Shown here: one piece after another, positions 52,589-63,256 of the stretch
Numbering within the stretch: the stretch's first letter is position 1
Layout: every line of letters begins with the position of its first letter
Assembly (NCBI RefSeq): GCF_901000735.1
Contig: NC_081551.1
Coordinates: forward strand, 18,442,545 to 18,506,544
Direction: 5' to 3'
Length of the DNA: 64,000 nucleotides
Source: Corylus avellana
Lineage: Eukaryota; Streptophyta; Magnoliopsida; Fagales; Betulaceae
The notes under the pieces: generated by a model
What the model saw: the letters and a program-made list of their open reading frames with translations, nothing else
Told to the model about the DNA's origin: nothing
Database searches by the model: none
Translations under genes and position numbers: made by a program

Positions 52589-54340
52589 CAAGTGGTATAA
52601 GTGGAGTTAGAGACTTCTGTGCAGGAGAACACTTGTCAGGGTACAGAGACCTCTACTTCAGGAGTTAAGGAGCATCACACTATAGCCACAGACAGGCCTA
52701 AACGCACTATCAAGCCACCAACCAGGTATGGTTGTGAAGATATGGTTTCTTATGCTCTCGTCACCAGGAACGAAGATCCTACTACTTTTTAAGAGGCTAT
52801 TAATAGCTAAGAGAAGAGCAAATGGATGGGTGCTATGGCGAAAGAGATGGAGTCTCTGCATAAAAACTAGATGTGGGATTTGACGGAGCTTTCAGAGAAG
52901 AAGAGGGTGATAGGGTGCAAATGGGTGTTCAAGAAAAATGAAGCAGTATCAAAAAAAGGGGGAGAAAAGTTTAAGGCTCACCTAGTAGCAAATGGTTATT
53001 CACAGCAGAAAGGGGTTGATTATGAGGAAATATTTTTCTCAGTGGTCAGACATACTTCCATCATAGCGGTATTGGCCTTGGTAGCTCATTATGACATGGC
53101 ATTGAAGTAAATGGATGTGAAGACAACCTTTCTTCATGGTGATTTGGAGCAGCAGATTTACATGGAGCAGCCAGAAGGGTTCCGTCAACCTGGACATGAG
53201 CACTTGGTCTGTAAATTGAAGAAGTCACTTTATGGGCTAAAGCAGTCTCCAAGATAGTGGTATAAGTGGTTTGACTCCTATATGATCAGAATTGGCTACA
53301 GAAGATGTGAGTATGATTGTTGTGTGTATGTGAGAAGCCTTGATGATAACTCATTTATTTTTCTGTTACTGTACGTGGATGATATGCTTATTGCAGCTAA
53401 GAGTATAATGGAGGTTAACAAACTGAAAGTTTTGTTGAATAGAGAATTTGACATGATGGATTTGGGCACAGCCAAGAAGATTCTTGGGATGGAGATTCGC
53501 AGAGACAGGGATGCCAAGAGATTGTGGCTATCTCAAGCCGACTATGTGAAGAAGGTGTTGGAGAGGTTTAGCATGGAGAATGCGAAACCGGTAAGCACAC
53601 CTTTGACGAATCATTTCCGTTTGTCTACCTCACAGTGTCCAAAGACAATTGAAGAAACTGAAGACATGTCTAAGGTCCCATATGCTAGTGCAGTGGAGTG
53701 TCTGATGTATGCTATGGTATGCACCAGGCTAGATTTGGCTCATGCAGTTAGTGTGGTGAGCAAGTACATGGCGAATTCGAGGAGACAACACTAGGATGCA
53801 GTCAAATGGATTTTTAGATACTTGAAAGGTACTACAGAGTATGGCATCACCTTTGTCAGACAGAAAAGTGATTTGTCAGTTGTCGGATATGTGAATGTAG
53901 ATTATGCAGGAGATTTGGATGACATGAGGTCGACCACGGGTTATGTGTTCACTCTTGCAGGAGGACCTATATGTTAGAGGTCTATGATTCAATCTACGGT
54001 TGCGATGTCCAAGATTGAGGCGGAGTACATGGCGGCGGCTGAGGCTGCAAAGGAAGCTTTGTGGCTTACAAGGTTAGTCAGGGAGTTGAGTATTCAGCAA
54101 GGCGGAGTTCCATTGTATTGTGACAGTTAGAGTGCCATTTACTTGGCAAAGAACCAAGTGTATCATGTTACAACCAAACACATTGATGTGAGGTTTCACA
54201 AGATTAGGGAATTGGTTGCTACAGGTGAATTGTTACTTGAAAAGATTCACACTTCTGAGAATGCAGCGGACATGTTGACAAAGCCTGTTACCGTAGACAA
54301 GTTCAAGCACTGCTTTGACTTGACAAATGTCTCCAGGTGA
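52589..54340 (+). pseudogene. Copia reverse transcriptase and RNase H remnant
   Basis: Recognisable pieces are [51 protein letters not shown] and the catalytic LLYVDDM (YVDD at 53372-53383). The RNase H part has STTGYVFTLAGG, SKIEAEYMAAAEAAKEALWL and AADMLTKPVTVDKFKHC. In-frame TAG or TAA codons interrupt it at several places, for example near 52790, 52868, 53108, 53256, 53792, 53975 and 54128. Several look like G-to-A or C-to-T changes at Trp or Gln codons, as expected from decay of methylated DNA. Confidence 0.88.
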
Positions 54341-54445
54341 TAGAAAGGAGAGGAAAGAATGTGACATCCTCAAACCTATTAGCTCTAGGCGTAGGCCCAA
54401 TACTTAATTATCTTCAAAGAGATGAATACTCGCCAAGGTGGAGAT

Positions 54446-54744
54446 TGTTGGAACAAGTGGCTCATATTTTACTACTGGCCCATTGTGTGTAATTAGTTTA
54501 TGTGGGCCTAAGGACAAATAAGTTATGGGGGGTATTTTGGGGTTTTTCAAAGTACTTATAATTAGGGTTTTCCTATAAATATGTTATGTTGTAATCCTAA
54601 ATCATTAAATAGAAAAATATAGCCGTACTCTCTTCTGTGGACGTAGGCATATTGCTGAACCACGTAAATCTGTGTCTCAACTCTCTCTTGAACTCTCTCT
54701 TTTCAATTTTATATTATTCATCATCGTTGTGCACGATAACAACA
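54446..54744 (+). repeat. Right LTR of the Copia element
   Basis: 299 bp, TGTTGGAAC to AACAACA, preceded by the purine-rich AAGGTGGAGAT (54435-54445) and followed by target repeat CTACC. Confidence 0.92.
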
Positions 54745-54749
54745 CTACC

Positions 54750-55070
54750 ATTAAGAGTAAATTTTAAAATTCTAAGTAAAAGAAAAATCTATGCTATCAA
54801 AGAAAGAATTAAGTGCAGACAATAAACAGGAAATTTTGGACAAAGGGAAAAAATAAAGTAATTAGCGAATGAGCTAAGTATAAACTTACTAACTTAGCAC
54901 ATAAATATTTTATATCTTGCATTATTATACTATGAGCATGTCTAATTGTGATATTGAGCCCTAATATTTGAAATATGTAGAAAAGAAACTGCAAAGTATA
55001 ATTAAGTTTGATTTTATAATTATGTATAAACATATGGTAAACACTGCTTTGCAGGCAAGTCTAGTAACTA

Positions 55071-55112
<42 letters not shown>

Positions 55113-55316
55113 GTGTTTTTCGATAAATTCAAATTTTATTCAACCAAACAAACTATAACAGTACAAGGTTGTTAATACAAAAGCAGAATTTAAAGAAGCC
55201 AAAAAAAAAAAAAAACTAATTATACAACTGTGTATTGCTTAAATTTTATTGCACATAATTATACTACTAAAATGTGCTTAATTCCCCATCTCTGCTACGA
55301 CGGAAGGGATATTAAT
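54750..55316. other. Intergenic DNA with an ATT microsatellite
   Basis: AT-rich sequence between the Copia element and the 3' end of ALDH-c. An uninterrupted (ATT)n run of about 40 bp lies at 55072-55111. A short T/A-rich stretch (55112-55215) may be a retroposon tail. No gene is seen. Confidence 0.5.
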
Positions 55317-58300
55317 TCAAAGCCAAGGAGTATTGTAAAGGGGAGTTACAACCGACTTTACGTGAAGGTACTTGTGAAGAGCTTCCAATCCAGAATCTCT
55401 TCCAAACCCACTCATCTTATACCCTCCAAAAGGGCAGTCATTGTCGAAAGCAAAATAGCAATTGATCCAAATGGTGCCAGCACGAATTGATCTTGAGACG
55501 GTGTTTGCCACATTCAAGTCCTTTGTCACGATACCCGCTGCTAGCCCATATTTCGTCTTATTTGCCCTCTCAATTGCTTCATCAATTGTTCTGTAATTGT
55601 TCATCATTAGAAACAACTAACTCTTTTATCACTACTAAAATTAATAAATAAAAGCATTTATATATGTACTGACTTGAACTTGGCGAGTGCCATAACGGGT
55701 CCAAATATTTCATCCTTGGCTATAAGCATGTCTTCCTGACCAATTCATCAAGAACAACAATAGATGAAGGAAAAGAAAAACTAACAATAACCAAGCTAAA
55801 AGTTAAGATCCCCAGGTGCAAGCATGTTGTGAAATGAAGAATATATACCTTAAAATCTGTGAAAATTGTAGGCTCAATGTAATATCCCTTCCCACCCAAC
55901 TCCAATGGTTTGCCACCAGTTAAGAGTGTGGCTCCTTCTCTCTTTCCATGCTCAATGTAGGAAAGGATTTTTTCAAATTGCTTCTTATCGACCTGCATGT
56001 CAGAAAATGCCCTTCTTCATTGGAACCCCGCTAGCTACTATGTCTCACCCTCACTCTAGGATGCAGGCTTAATATGTAATTTGGTTCAAAGTGTTGGGCT
56101 TAGATGCGCAGGTTATTAATATTGGGCCTATTTAATTAGCTTAGTAAAAGTTAGATCAAAGCATCTTAAACGGAAAACATAAGAGCTAATGAATTTCATG
56201 ATGGACAAATTTTTTTCTAAATTAGGTTTAGAAAAAATTCTTTTAACTCATTTTTTATAAACAAAAATGCTAGGTGCTCTCCTAATATTCTCCTCGTGTT
56301 CTCCTAGTCCTAAGTGGATATTATTTTCTAAAAAATAAAAAAATAAAAATTGCTTTTGTTTCTCACTTGATTTTTAAAAAATAATATTCATTTAAGACTA
56401 AGAGGACACTAGGAGAACATCAAGAGAGTACCTAGCATTTTCCTTCTATAAAACAGCCATGCTTATGTGCGTTGAGCATGTGAGAAGTGCACGCTTTTTT
56501 AATAGTTCTATTAAAAACTCTTATGCTTATCAGATTCTAAAACACATGATATGCATAATTTAAAAAAAAGGGAAATGCTTCTTATCGACCTGCAAAATGT
56601 AAAAACCAAAAAGAAAAAATCTTTGGAAGTCTCATGTCATACCTGGGGCCCTTGTTGAACTTTAGGATCAAAAGGATCCCCAACTACCCAAGCTTTTGCC
56701 TTTTCCACCAATTTCTTTACAACTTCGTCATATATCCCTTCTTGAACATAAACACGAGAACTTGCCACACATATTTCTCCCTGAAAAAAAAAAAAAAAAA
56801 TTCAGGAAACAAAAGAATGATGTTGAATTAAGCTATATTTCTTTAGCTAGATCAGTTTTCGAAAATGAAAGTTTATTGAAAAAACATAGTAAATAAAAAT
56901 GACTTCACCTTATTAAACAGGATGCCCACAAGAGCAAGCTGAGCAGCTACTTCTATGTCGGCATCGTCGAAAATAATAAGGGGAGACTTGCCTCCTAATT
57001 CAAGTGAAACCACTTTCAAATTACTTTCTGCTGCGGCATGCATTACTTTACGTCCTACTTCTGAGGAACCTGTAAAACTTATCTGAAAAGACAAGAACAA
57101 GCAAATGGAAGATTCAAGGGGCATTTGTGCAAAACAAGGAATTGGCTTTGGAAATTTCTCAAAGTGTTCACATAAATAATACAAACGTTCAATTAAAAGT
57201 TAGAAATTACGGCATCAATGTCCATGTGAGAGCTAATGGCTGCCCCAGCTGTTGGTCCAAATCCGGTTACAACATTGAGCACTCCATCGGGAATACCAGC
57301 CTTGAACGAGAAAAACCAACATGGTAATACAAAAATGCTCAATAATATGAGTAATTAATCATTAGCCGTGTGTAAATAAATCATCAGAAGTTACCTGCTT
57401 AGCAAGATGAGCATAATAGAGGGCTGAGAGAGGCGTTTGCTCAGCAGGCTTGACGACCATGGTGCACCCAGCGGCTAAAGCGGGGCTAATCTTTAAGAAC
57501 AACAACGTACTTGGATAGTTCCAAGGAATGATGTGTCCGACGACGCCAATAGGCTCACGCAATGTGTATGCATGAAATTCACGTGACATTTTCAGCACAT
57601 CTCCATGGATTTTATCGGCTGCACCTGCGTAATAACGTAGAGTACTTGCCACATTGGGAATGTCAACGGCCTTGCCCATGCTGAACAATTTTCCAGCATC
57701 AATTGTATCCAAGGCAGCTAGGTCTTCCACATTTTGGTCAATCAAATCTGCGAATTTCATCAGTATCCTTGCTCTCTCCTGACAACAATTCAGAGCCCCG
57801 CCAAGAAAAAAAAAAAAAAAGCATAATTTACATTAGCTGTTGCAAAATTATGTTACATTGAAGGCACCAAGGAAGAGAATTTGGATCACATGTATTGGTT
57901 GGAAATGGAAATAATAGAACGACTTGTTCAAACAAAATTGAAAGATAAAGATTATAAATAACCTCAAATTCAATTGGTGCATGTACTATTATTCAATATC
58001 GTTTACCGTAAATTTCCATTAATCTTTCTTGTCGCACAATTATTTATCTAATTATTTAGAATGGTTATTGACCTTCGTGCTGCTAAAGTTGACTGGAAAT
58101 TCTAGAAATCTTTTTTTTTTTTTTTTTGAAAAAGGAAATTCTAGAAATCAGATACATATATAACTACTAATTTTAGAAGTTATTTTTGTTATTTTTTTTT
58201 TAATCCCTCCAAAAATAGGTAACTTCTATAATTATTATTTGATTAAAATTTAATAGCAATTTATTACAAATCTAATGGTAATTTTAAAAGTTATATCATT

Positions 58301-58331
58301 TTTGAAAAAAAATACAAAAGAGACTTCTAAC

Positions 58332-58373
<42 letters not shown>

Positions 58374-60640
58374 AGTTCACAAAAACTATTTATGTTTCTT
58401 AAATATTAATTATCCAATTTATCCAATTAAACAAACTCTTAGATATAGCCTTCACCAGAGTCACCACTAGCTCACATACTTTTCAAAATAATTTACTAAA
58501 CTCTTTTCAAAAAAGAGTAAAACACTTCTCATAAAACATTACTCAAAAATTAAAACATAAAATCTCTCAAAAAAATAATTAAATATAAACTCTTTTTTTT
58601 TTTCTTCCCAAATGTGGATATTTTTATTTACATAACCTTTAAAAAAAAACACAAAACAAAACGTCGCTAGCGTGGTGAGTCTGGTGACTGCCTCAATCCC
58701 CAATGGTGGTGGCTGCCACTAACACTGCCACTGCAGCAGTCAGATCTTACATTTTTATTTTTTTTATTTTTATAACACTTTAATAAAGCTCTTTATTTTT
58801 TATCAAAAAAAAAAAAAAAATAAATAACTAACAACTTTAAACATATAATACAGTTCTCGTAAAACACTTAAAATTACTTCTTTTTTTTTTTTTTTTTTAA
58901 AAAAAAAAACACCTAAAATTTTTATCAATCCAAGTCATGACTCGGACCTTGTCTGCCAGTTTTCTTGCCAGCCACCGGTATTAGCTGACTTTTTGCAATT
59001 ATTTTTCTACGCCAATTTTTTTAGTGTTCACATAATGGATCCCCTCACGAATCGACTTGGAATTTAAGCGCTGCGAGATTTCTTGTAATTGTTGAAAAAC
59101 GAAAATGACGGAGAAATCAAAGATAGAGAAAAGAGTATATATATATACGTACAGAGCCGGGCAAGCGAGGCCATGGACCATGGTCAAATGCATCATGAGC
59201 CGCCTTAACAGCCAAATCAACATCTTCTTTATCTCCTTCTGCAATCCTTGCTATCACGTCTCCTGTTCTTGGATCGATCGTCTCGAACGTTTTTCCTATT
59301 TAATTATTTAATAAATTAAAGGTTTAGAAAATTTACGGTACCCCAAAATTCGTGATACGAAATTAAAACACATATTATCAAAAATATTTGTAATTAATAT
59401 ATATATATATAGCCGAATGTCAGCAATGACAATCCACAAAGTTGAAATATAACTTTCATGCATCATGTCAGCACCTCAGCCGGCCGGCCACCAGATTAAA
59501 GAAATGGAAGGCTTTCATTAAACTAATAGAATGAAATAAGACATTATCACCACGACAACGACAACATGGAAAGTCATTCAGCTGAGATAATTTTTTAAAA
59601 TTAATATGAGAAAACCTTAATAAATAAATAAAAATATTGTCCGAGATAGTGTTGACTCAATCTTATTACCAATCTGTCACGCATGTGACCACTCTGTTTA
59701 TGTCTAGCTACATTAATTATGTCATAGGGGAAGACCAAAAACTTGCAAGCTAGGAATAATTGACAATATATAGATAGATAAATCAATCTTATATTTTGTC
59801 AACTACTTTATCTTCTCACGGTGTTTTATGTTTGAAAGCCCTTAATTTCCAACCCAGTTCTGTTTAATTTATTTCCTGAATTAGAAAACTGAATACAACA
59901 TAATAGACTTCTAATCTTTGTGCCAATAATTCGTGAACCCCCAACATAGTCAAACGTTCATTAATATATATGTAATGTTATTCAATAGACTGTTATACAA
60001 TTAAAATGATGTGACAGTAAAAATTCAGTTTTTAGTAGAAATTACTATGTCAAATATGAGAAAATACGCAATATATTAACAAAAATGGAGAGAGAGAGAG
60101 TTTTTTAGGGCATTGGTGAGATCTCCTTCGTTCTTCTTTTCGATCTTCATTTTTTGCATTTCAAATTTTTCATGACTTGCACTATCTAAAACATTAACAT
60201 CATTAATAAGCTTGACGTTGGAGTTTTTCTTTCAATCAGAACGAATGAATTTTCTTTAATTCAGTTTATAAAATTTCCATATTTTCCTTAAAATTAAAAG
60301 AAGCAAAAAGCATGTAGAAATGACAAAGATTCTCTCCATTTCACTTCTATCACATGTGAAAAAGTAAGTCTTTTTAATGAATTTTCCTTCAACTCTATCC
60401 TCGTGCGAAGGAGTTCATCCTTTTTGTTTTCTTTTCCCCTTGGGGTGAAACAACAATTACATATATAACTTGTATGCATATATCTTAAATCATAAACTGA
60501 AAGTCTATATATAAATATCAATTAAGGAATTGGAAACCTGAAATGGAATCAACAAATTCTCCATTGATGAAAAGCTTGGTGAACTTAATCGTCGGGATCT
60601 TCGCTGAAGTGACTAAGCTCTCATCGCAGTGACTCCCCAT
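55317..60640 (-). CDS. Aldehyde dehydrogenase, ALDH2C/REF1-like (ALDH-c)
   Basis: Nine exons give 503 residues: 60538-60640, 59153-59295, 57395-57778, 57211-57300, 56909-57082, 56643-56780, 55849-55992, 55674-55735 and 55317-55590. All borders are GT/AG and phases match ALDH-a and ALDH-b. The N-terminus [20 protein letters not shown] is four residues longer and shows no transit peptide, so a cytosolic enzyme is likely. Catalytic Cys302 lies in GEICVASSR, Glu268 in SLELGGKSP, Asn169 in PWNYPS, and FTGSSEVG forms the nucleotide turn. The C-terminal [15 protein letters not shown] is fully conserved, unlike in ALDH-b. It is the most diverged of the three genes. A longer upstream ATG in the same frame (60800-60802) lies beyond the TATA-like region and is not taken as start. 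Intron 6 carries a MITE-like insertion and a duplicated splice acceptor. Expected role: oxidation of hydroxycinnamaldehydes or other aldehydes. Confidence 0.94.
56263..56442. mobile_element. MITE-like inverted repeat in ALDH-c intron 6
   Basis: About 180 bp with ends AAAAATGCTAGGTGCTCTC and GAGAGTACCTAGCATTTT. Both arms continue with CTCCTAATATTCTCC- and GGACACTAGGAGAACAT-type sequence. It is non-coding. A TATAAA(A)C-like motif on both sides may be the target repeat but is imperfect. Confidence 0.65.
56577..56600 (-). other. Duplicated exon 7 acceptor in ALDH-c intron 6
   Basis: This repeats the junction between intron 6 and exon 7 seen at 55979-56001. Read on the minus strand it gives TTTGCAG followed by GTCGATAAGAAGC, a copy of the acceptor and the first bases of exon 7. 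It lies about 590 bp upstream of the true acceptor, and exon-like sequence stops after 13 bases. Confidence 0.7.
57779..59152. other. ALDH-c intron 2, repeat-rich
   Basis: A 1374-bp intron, over three times as long as ALDH-a intron 2. It holds an (AT)n run at 58333-58370, several poly-T and poly-A tracts (58110, 58592, 58806, 58880) and a short GC-rich patch (58665-58750). No coding sequence or clear transposon ends are seen. Confidence 0.55.
59296..60537. other. ALDH-c intron 1
   Basis: A 1242-bp AT-rich intron with a TA run near 59397-59411 and a GA run near 60091-60100. No inserted element was recognised with clear ends. Confidence 0.5.
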
Positions 60641-60720
60641 CTCTGTCTCTCTCGTTTGTGAAGTAAGAGCTCTTCTAGTTTTTCCTTTTTTCTTGTTCTT
60701 GGTTATAGGCAAGATAGATT

Positions 60721-60736
60721 TATAATATATATAGAG
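60721..60736 (-). promoter_or_regulatory. TATA region of ALDH-c
   Basis: On the minus strand CTCTATATATATTATA lies about 80-95 bp upstream of the start codon, a normal distance for a plant TATA box with a short leader. Confidence 0.55.
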
Positions 60737-60890
60737 GGTACGTATGCGAGGCGGCGGTATATACCAAAGTGTAATATGTGTGCTGAGGAAAAAAACAAAC
60801 AAACAGATCGCGTACTGGAATCCACAAATTACGTTGCATATAGACGGTGCAGCATCTATATATATATATATATGGTTGTAAAATGATGAA

Positions 60891-60975
60891 GCGGTGTAAG
60901 AAGGGACAAGCTTTACGTTGTCACATATAGGCGCCGCGGTGTGGGAAGGGACAACCTTTACGTTCTCACATCTAT
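60891..60975. repeat. Two 40-bp direct repeats upstream of ALDH-c
   Basis: GCGGTGT(A/G)(A/G)GAAGGGACAA(G/C) with the following (C/T)TTTACGTT(G/C)TCACAT occurs at 60891-60930 and 60936-60975. They lie about 250-335 bp upstream of the start codon and could hold paired regulatory sites. Confidence 0.65.
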
Positions 60976-60979
60976 ATGG

Positions 60980-61500
60980 TTGACTATGCTCTAATTGGCT
61001 AAGGAAATATATATATATATATATATTTTTGGATTAATCATAGAGATTTTGTTTATTTATTTATTTATTTCAAACTGTCCACAGAGTTGAGTTGACTCAA
61101 GATTAATAAACGCCGACACACACGATGAAACAAGTTGTGGATATATATGCAAGTTTCTTTTATTGACATACCCCACACTGGCCCACAGTACACACCCACG
61201 CATTACTCAACCTTGAGGTTAACAAAATTATTAGAAAAAAAGAGAAATAATAAAAATAATTTGTTATCATATAATTAATGAATAAGTGAATTTGCAAAAA
61301 GAAATAGTTGAGAGATTGATGTGATCATTAAGAAATAGTGAAATACCTAATTGTTTTACATAACTTATGTGTTACATATAGCATACTTCATTACCTTAAC
61401 TTATGTGTTACATCAAGTTGAGTTTAGAATCAATAACCAAAACTTAACAATGACATTTTCTAGAAATACAAACCAACTTTCTAGCGTGCATGATGATCAA
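60980..61500. other. Intergenic DNA, no gene seen
   Basis: AT-rich DNA with a TA run (61009-61025) and a TTTA run (61049-61069). No gene or clear transposon end is recognised. Confidence 0.45.
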
Positions 61501-61815
61501 GCCACCCTAAAAAATTTCATTAAGGATTGGCTGGACCACCCTTAAGTGGGGATGGCTTGAGTGGATAATAAAGCTACCCTAAAAAAATTCATTAGGAATT
61601 GGCGGGACCACCCTTAAGTGTAGGGCTGGCAAAACAGGTACACGATATGACCCGTTTATAACCTGTTTATCATATGCATGTTTTTTTATAATAAGGTTCA
61701 TCTAGGCGTCATAAAGAATAATTGCATGCATAGGATAAACGGGTACCTGTTTATTTGCCAAGTACCTATTTTGTCAGCCCTACTTAAGTGAGGAGATGGC
61801 TTGGGTGGATAGGGG
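61501..61815. repeat. Two-unit tandem duplication split by a MITE
   Basis: Two units start GC(C/T)ACCCTAAAAAA at 61501 and about 61573 and include GGACCACCCTTAAGTG. Each unit is continued by a GATGGCTTG(A/G)GTGGATA block. In the second unit this continuation is displaced to about 61794 by a 162-bp MITE. Confidence 0.7.
61621..61782. mobile_element. hAT MITE with perfect 8-bp target repeats
   Basis: A 162-bp element from TAGGGCTGGCAAAACAGGTA to TACCTATTTTGTCAGCCCTA, which are near-perfect inverted ends. It is flanked by CTTAAGTG at 61613-61620 and 61783-61790. Both features are diagnostic of hAT MITEs. Confidence 0.92.
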
Positions 61816-62150
61816 TGAAAAGGCAGTTAGTAAAATTTACTAACAACTCCGCTTACTGCTAAGCGGTTAACCGCCTGGTTAGCAGTTAACCGCATCCGAA
61901 TAACTGCTTTTTTATTAACCATTTTTTTGCGCCTTTTATTGGGCTTTTTTGGTGTGCTAGTTTTGGACTGGTTTTGGGCCGATTTTGGGGCTCACTTACG
62001 TTTTTTGCTCACTTTAAACAATTTTTCTTTTCCTTTTCATTGCCATTTTAGCATTAAAAATTGCTATATATATATATCAAAATCCTTGTTGGTCACCTTC
62101 TACGAATCTATACAATATATAATACAAATAAAATTACAACAATTTTTGTA
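61816..62150. mobile_element. Possible hAT-like element, right end not found
   Basis: Begins TAGGGGTGAAAAGGC and has subterminal GCGGTTAACCGC motifs, much like the element at 17378-18126. It continues with GGGCTTTTTTGGTG and GGGCCGATTTTGGGG. I cannot place a matching right terminus before the CACTA end at 62154. Confidence 0.4.
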
Positions 62151-62153
62151 AAT

Positions 62154-62573
62154 CACTACAAAAAACAAAATTTTTGTTGACTTACATTTTCTGACATGTC
62201 AGGTGGTCTGACACGTCAGAAAATCCTCCTGACGGGTCGGTTTTGACGTGTCTCAAGCGTTAAAATTATGAGTGTCAGAAACGAAAAATTTCTGACGTGT
62301 TAAATTTAACATGTCAAAATTTTTTGACGTGTCAAAATTGGCATGTCAGAAAATTTTTCTGACATGTCACTTTCTGACATGTCAAAAAAAATTTTGACGT
62401 GTCAAAATGTTTTTAATTGAAAAAAAAATTTAAAAAAAAGAAAAATTATTATTTTTTAATAATTTTAAATTTCCTGACGTGTCAAAATTGACACGTCAGT
62501 AATTTAAAAATTATTAAAAAAAATAATTTTTCTTTTTTTAAATTTTTTCTGGATTTTTTTTTTTCAATTAAAA
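62154..62573. mobile_element. CACTA transposon end with subterminal repeats
   Basis: The terminus CACTACAAAAAAC resembles the CACTACAAGAAA end of plant CACTA (En/Spm) elements. About a dozen copies of TGACGTGTCA, TGACATGTCA or close variants follow in both orientations up to 62500, as expected of subterminal transposase sites. A long perfect palindrome (about 62411-62573) centred on TGACGTGTC and GACACGTCA closes the stretch. No right terminus was found, so the element is truncated or runs beyond the window. Confidence 0.72.
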
Positions 62574-62727
62574 TATATATTTTTTAAATTCTGGAATAGT
62601 ACGTTTCTTCTCCACCCAGCTCTCTCCCTGATCTCTTCCTTCCTCCATTTTCACTCACTCTCTCTCTCTCTCTCTCTCTCTTCTTTCCTCCATTTTCACT
62701 CTCTCTACTTTCCTCCATTTTCAAAAA
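62574..62727. other. CT-rich stretch with a CT microsatellite
   Basis: Contains (CT)n near 62658-62680 and repeated TTTCCTCCATTTTCACTC units. It continues after the MITE at 63257, so both were one CT/CAA-rich region before the insertion. Confidence 0.5.
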
Positions 62728-63247
62728 GGGTTAAATACTTAATACCCCATAGGGTTTGGTAACTTTATTTTTTTTTCTCCTTGGGGTTTGGTTTTTATCA
62801 CAAGAGGTCCTTGTGGTTTTGATAAATGACCAAGTTAGTCCTCCGTCAGTTGACCGTTAGTTGACCTAACGGAATTCCACGTGAACCAATTAGATATTGA
62901 CACGTAGCACCTACTTAATTTTTTTTAAAATTAAAAAAAATATATTAAAAAAAAAAGAAAAGGAAAAAAAAATTGGGGGCAAGTGCCACCCCTAGTTTTT
63001 TTTTTTCCTTTTTTTTTAAGTACTTTTTTTTTTTTAATTTAAAAAAAAAATAAAAAAATTAAGTAGGTGCCACGTGTCAATATTTGATTGGTCCACGTGA
63101 AATTTCGTTAGGTCAACTAACGGTCAACTGACGGAGGGATTAACTTGGTCATTTATCAAAATCACAAGGACCTCCTGTGATAAAAACTAAACCCCAGGAA
63201 GGAAAAATAAAGTTACGAAACCCCAGTGGATATTAAGTATTTAACCC
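62728..63247. mobile_element. 520-bp Mutator-type MITE with long inverted repeats
   Basis: The ends GGGTTAAATACTTAATACCC and GGATATTAAGTATTTAACCC are inverted copies. The arms continue for over 200 bp each (TCCGTCAGTTGACCGTTAGT against ACTAACGGTCAACTGACGGA). Perfect 9-bp target repeats TTTCAAAAA flank it (62719-62727 and 63248-63256). It is non-coding. Confidence 0.9.
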
Positions 63248-63256
63248 TTTCAAAAA

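Larger units (their letters stand above)
50084..54744 (+). mobile_element. Complete but defective Copia LTR retrotransposon
   Basis: A 4661-bp element with left LTR 50084-50381, right LTR 54446-54744 and 5-bp target repeats CTACC (50079-50083 and 54745-54749). The LTRs begin TGTTGG and end CAACA. The primer-binding site TGGTATCAGAGC is at 50384-50395 and a purine tract precedes the right LTR. The domain order is gag, protease, integrase, reverse transcriptase, RNase H, which is Copia type. Many stops and frameshifts make it inactive. By eye the LTRs differ at about 27 of 298 positions, so the insertion is old. Confidence 0.95.

Noticed and set aside
60641..60802. An upstream start for ALDH-c adding 54 residues
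   Set aside because: The extension crosses the TATA-like region, is basic and Tyr/Ile-rich without resemblance to ALDH2C, and the downstream ATG gives the normal family length.
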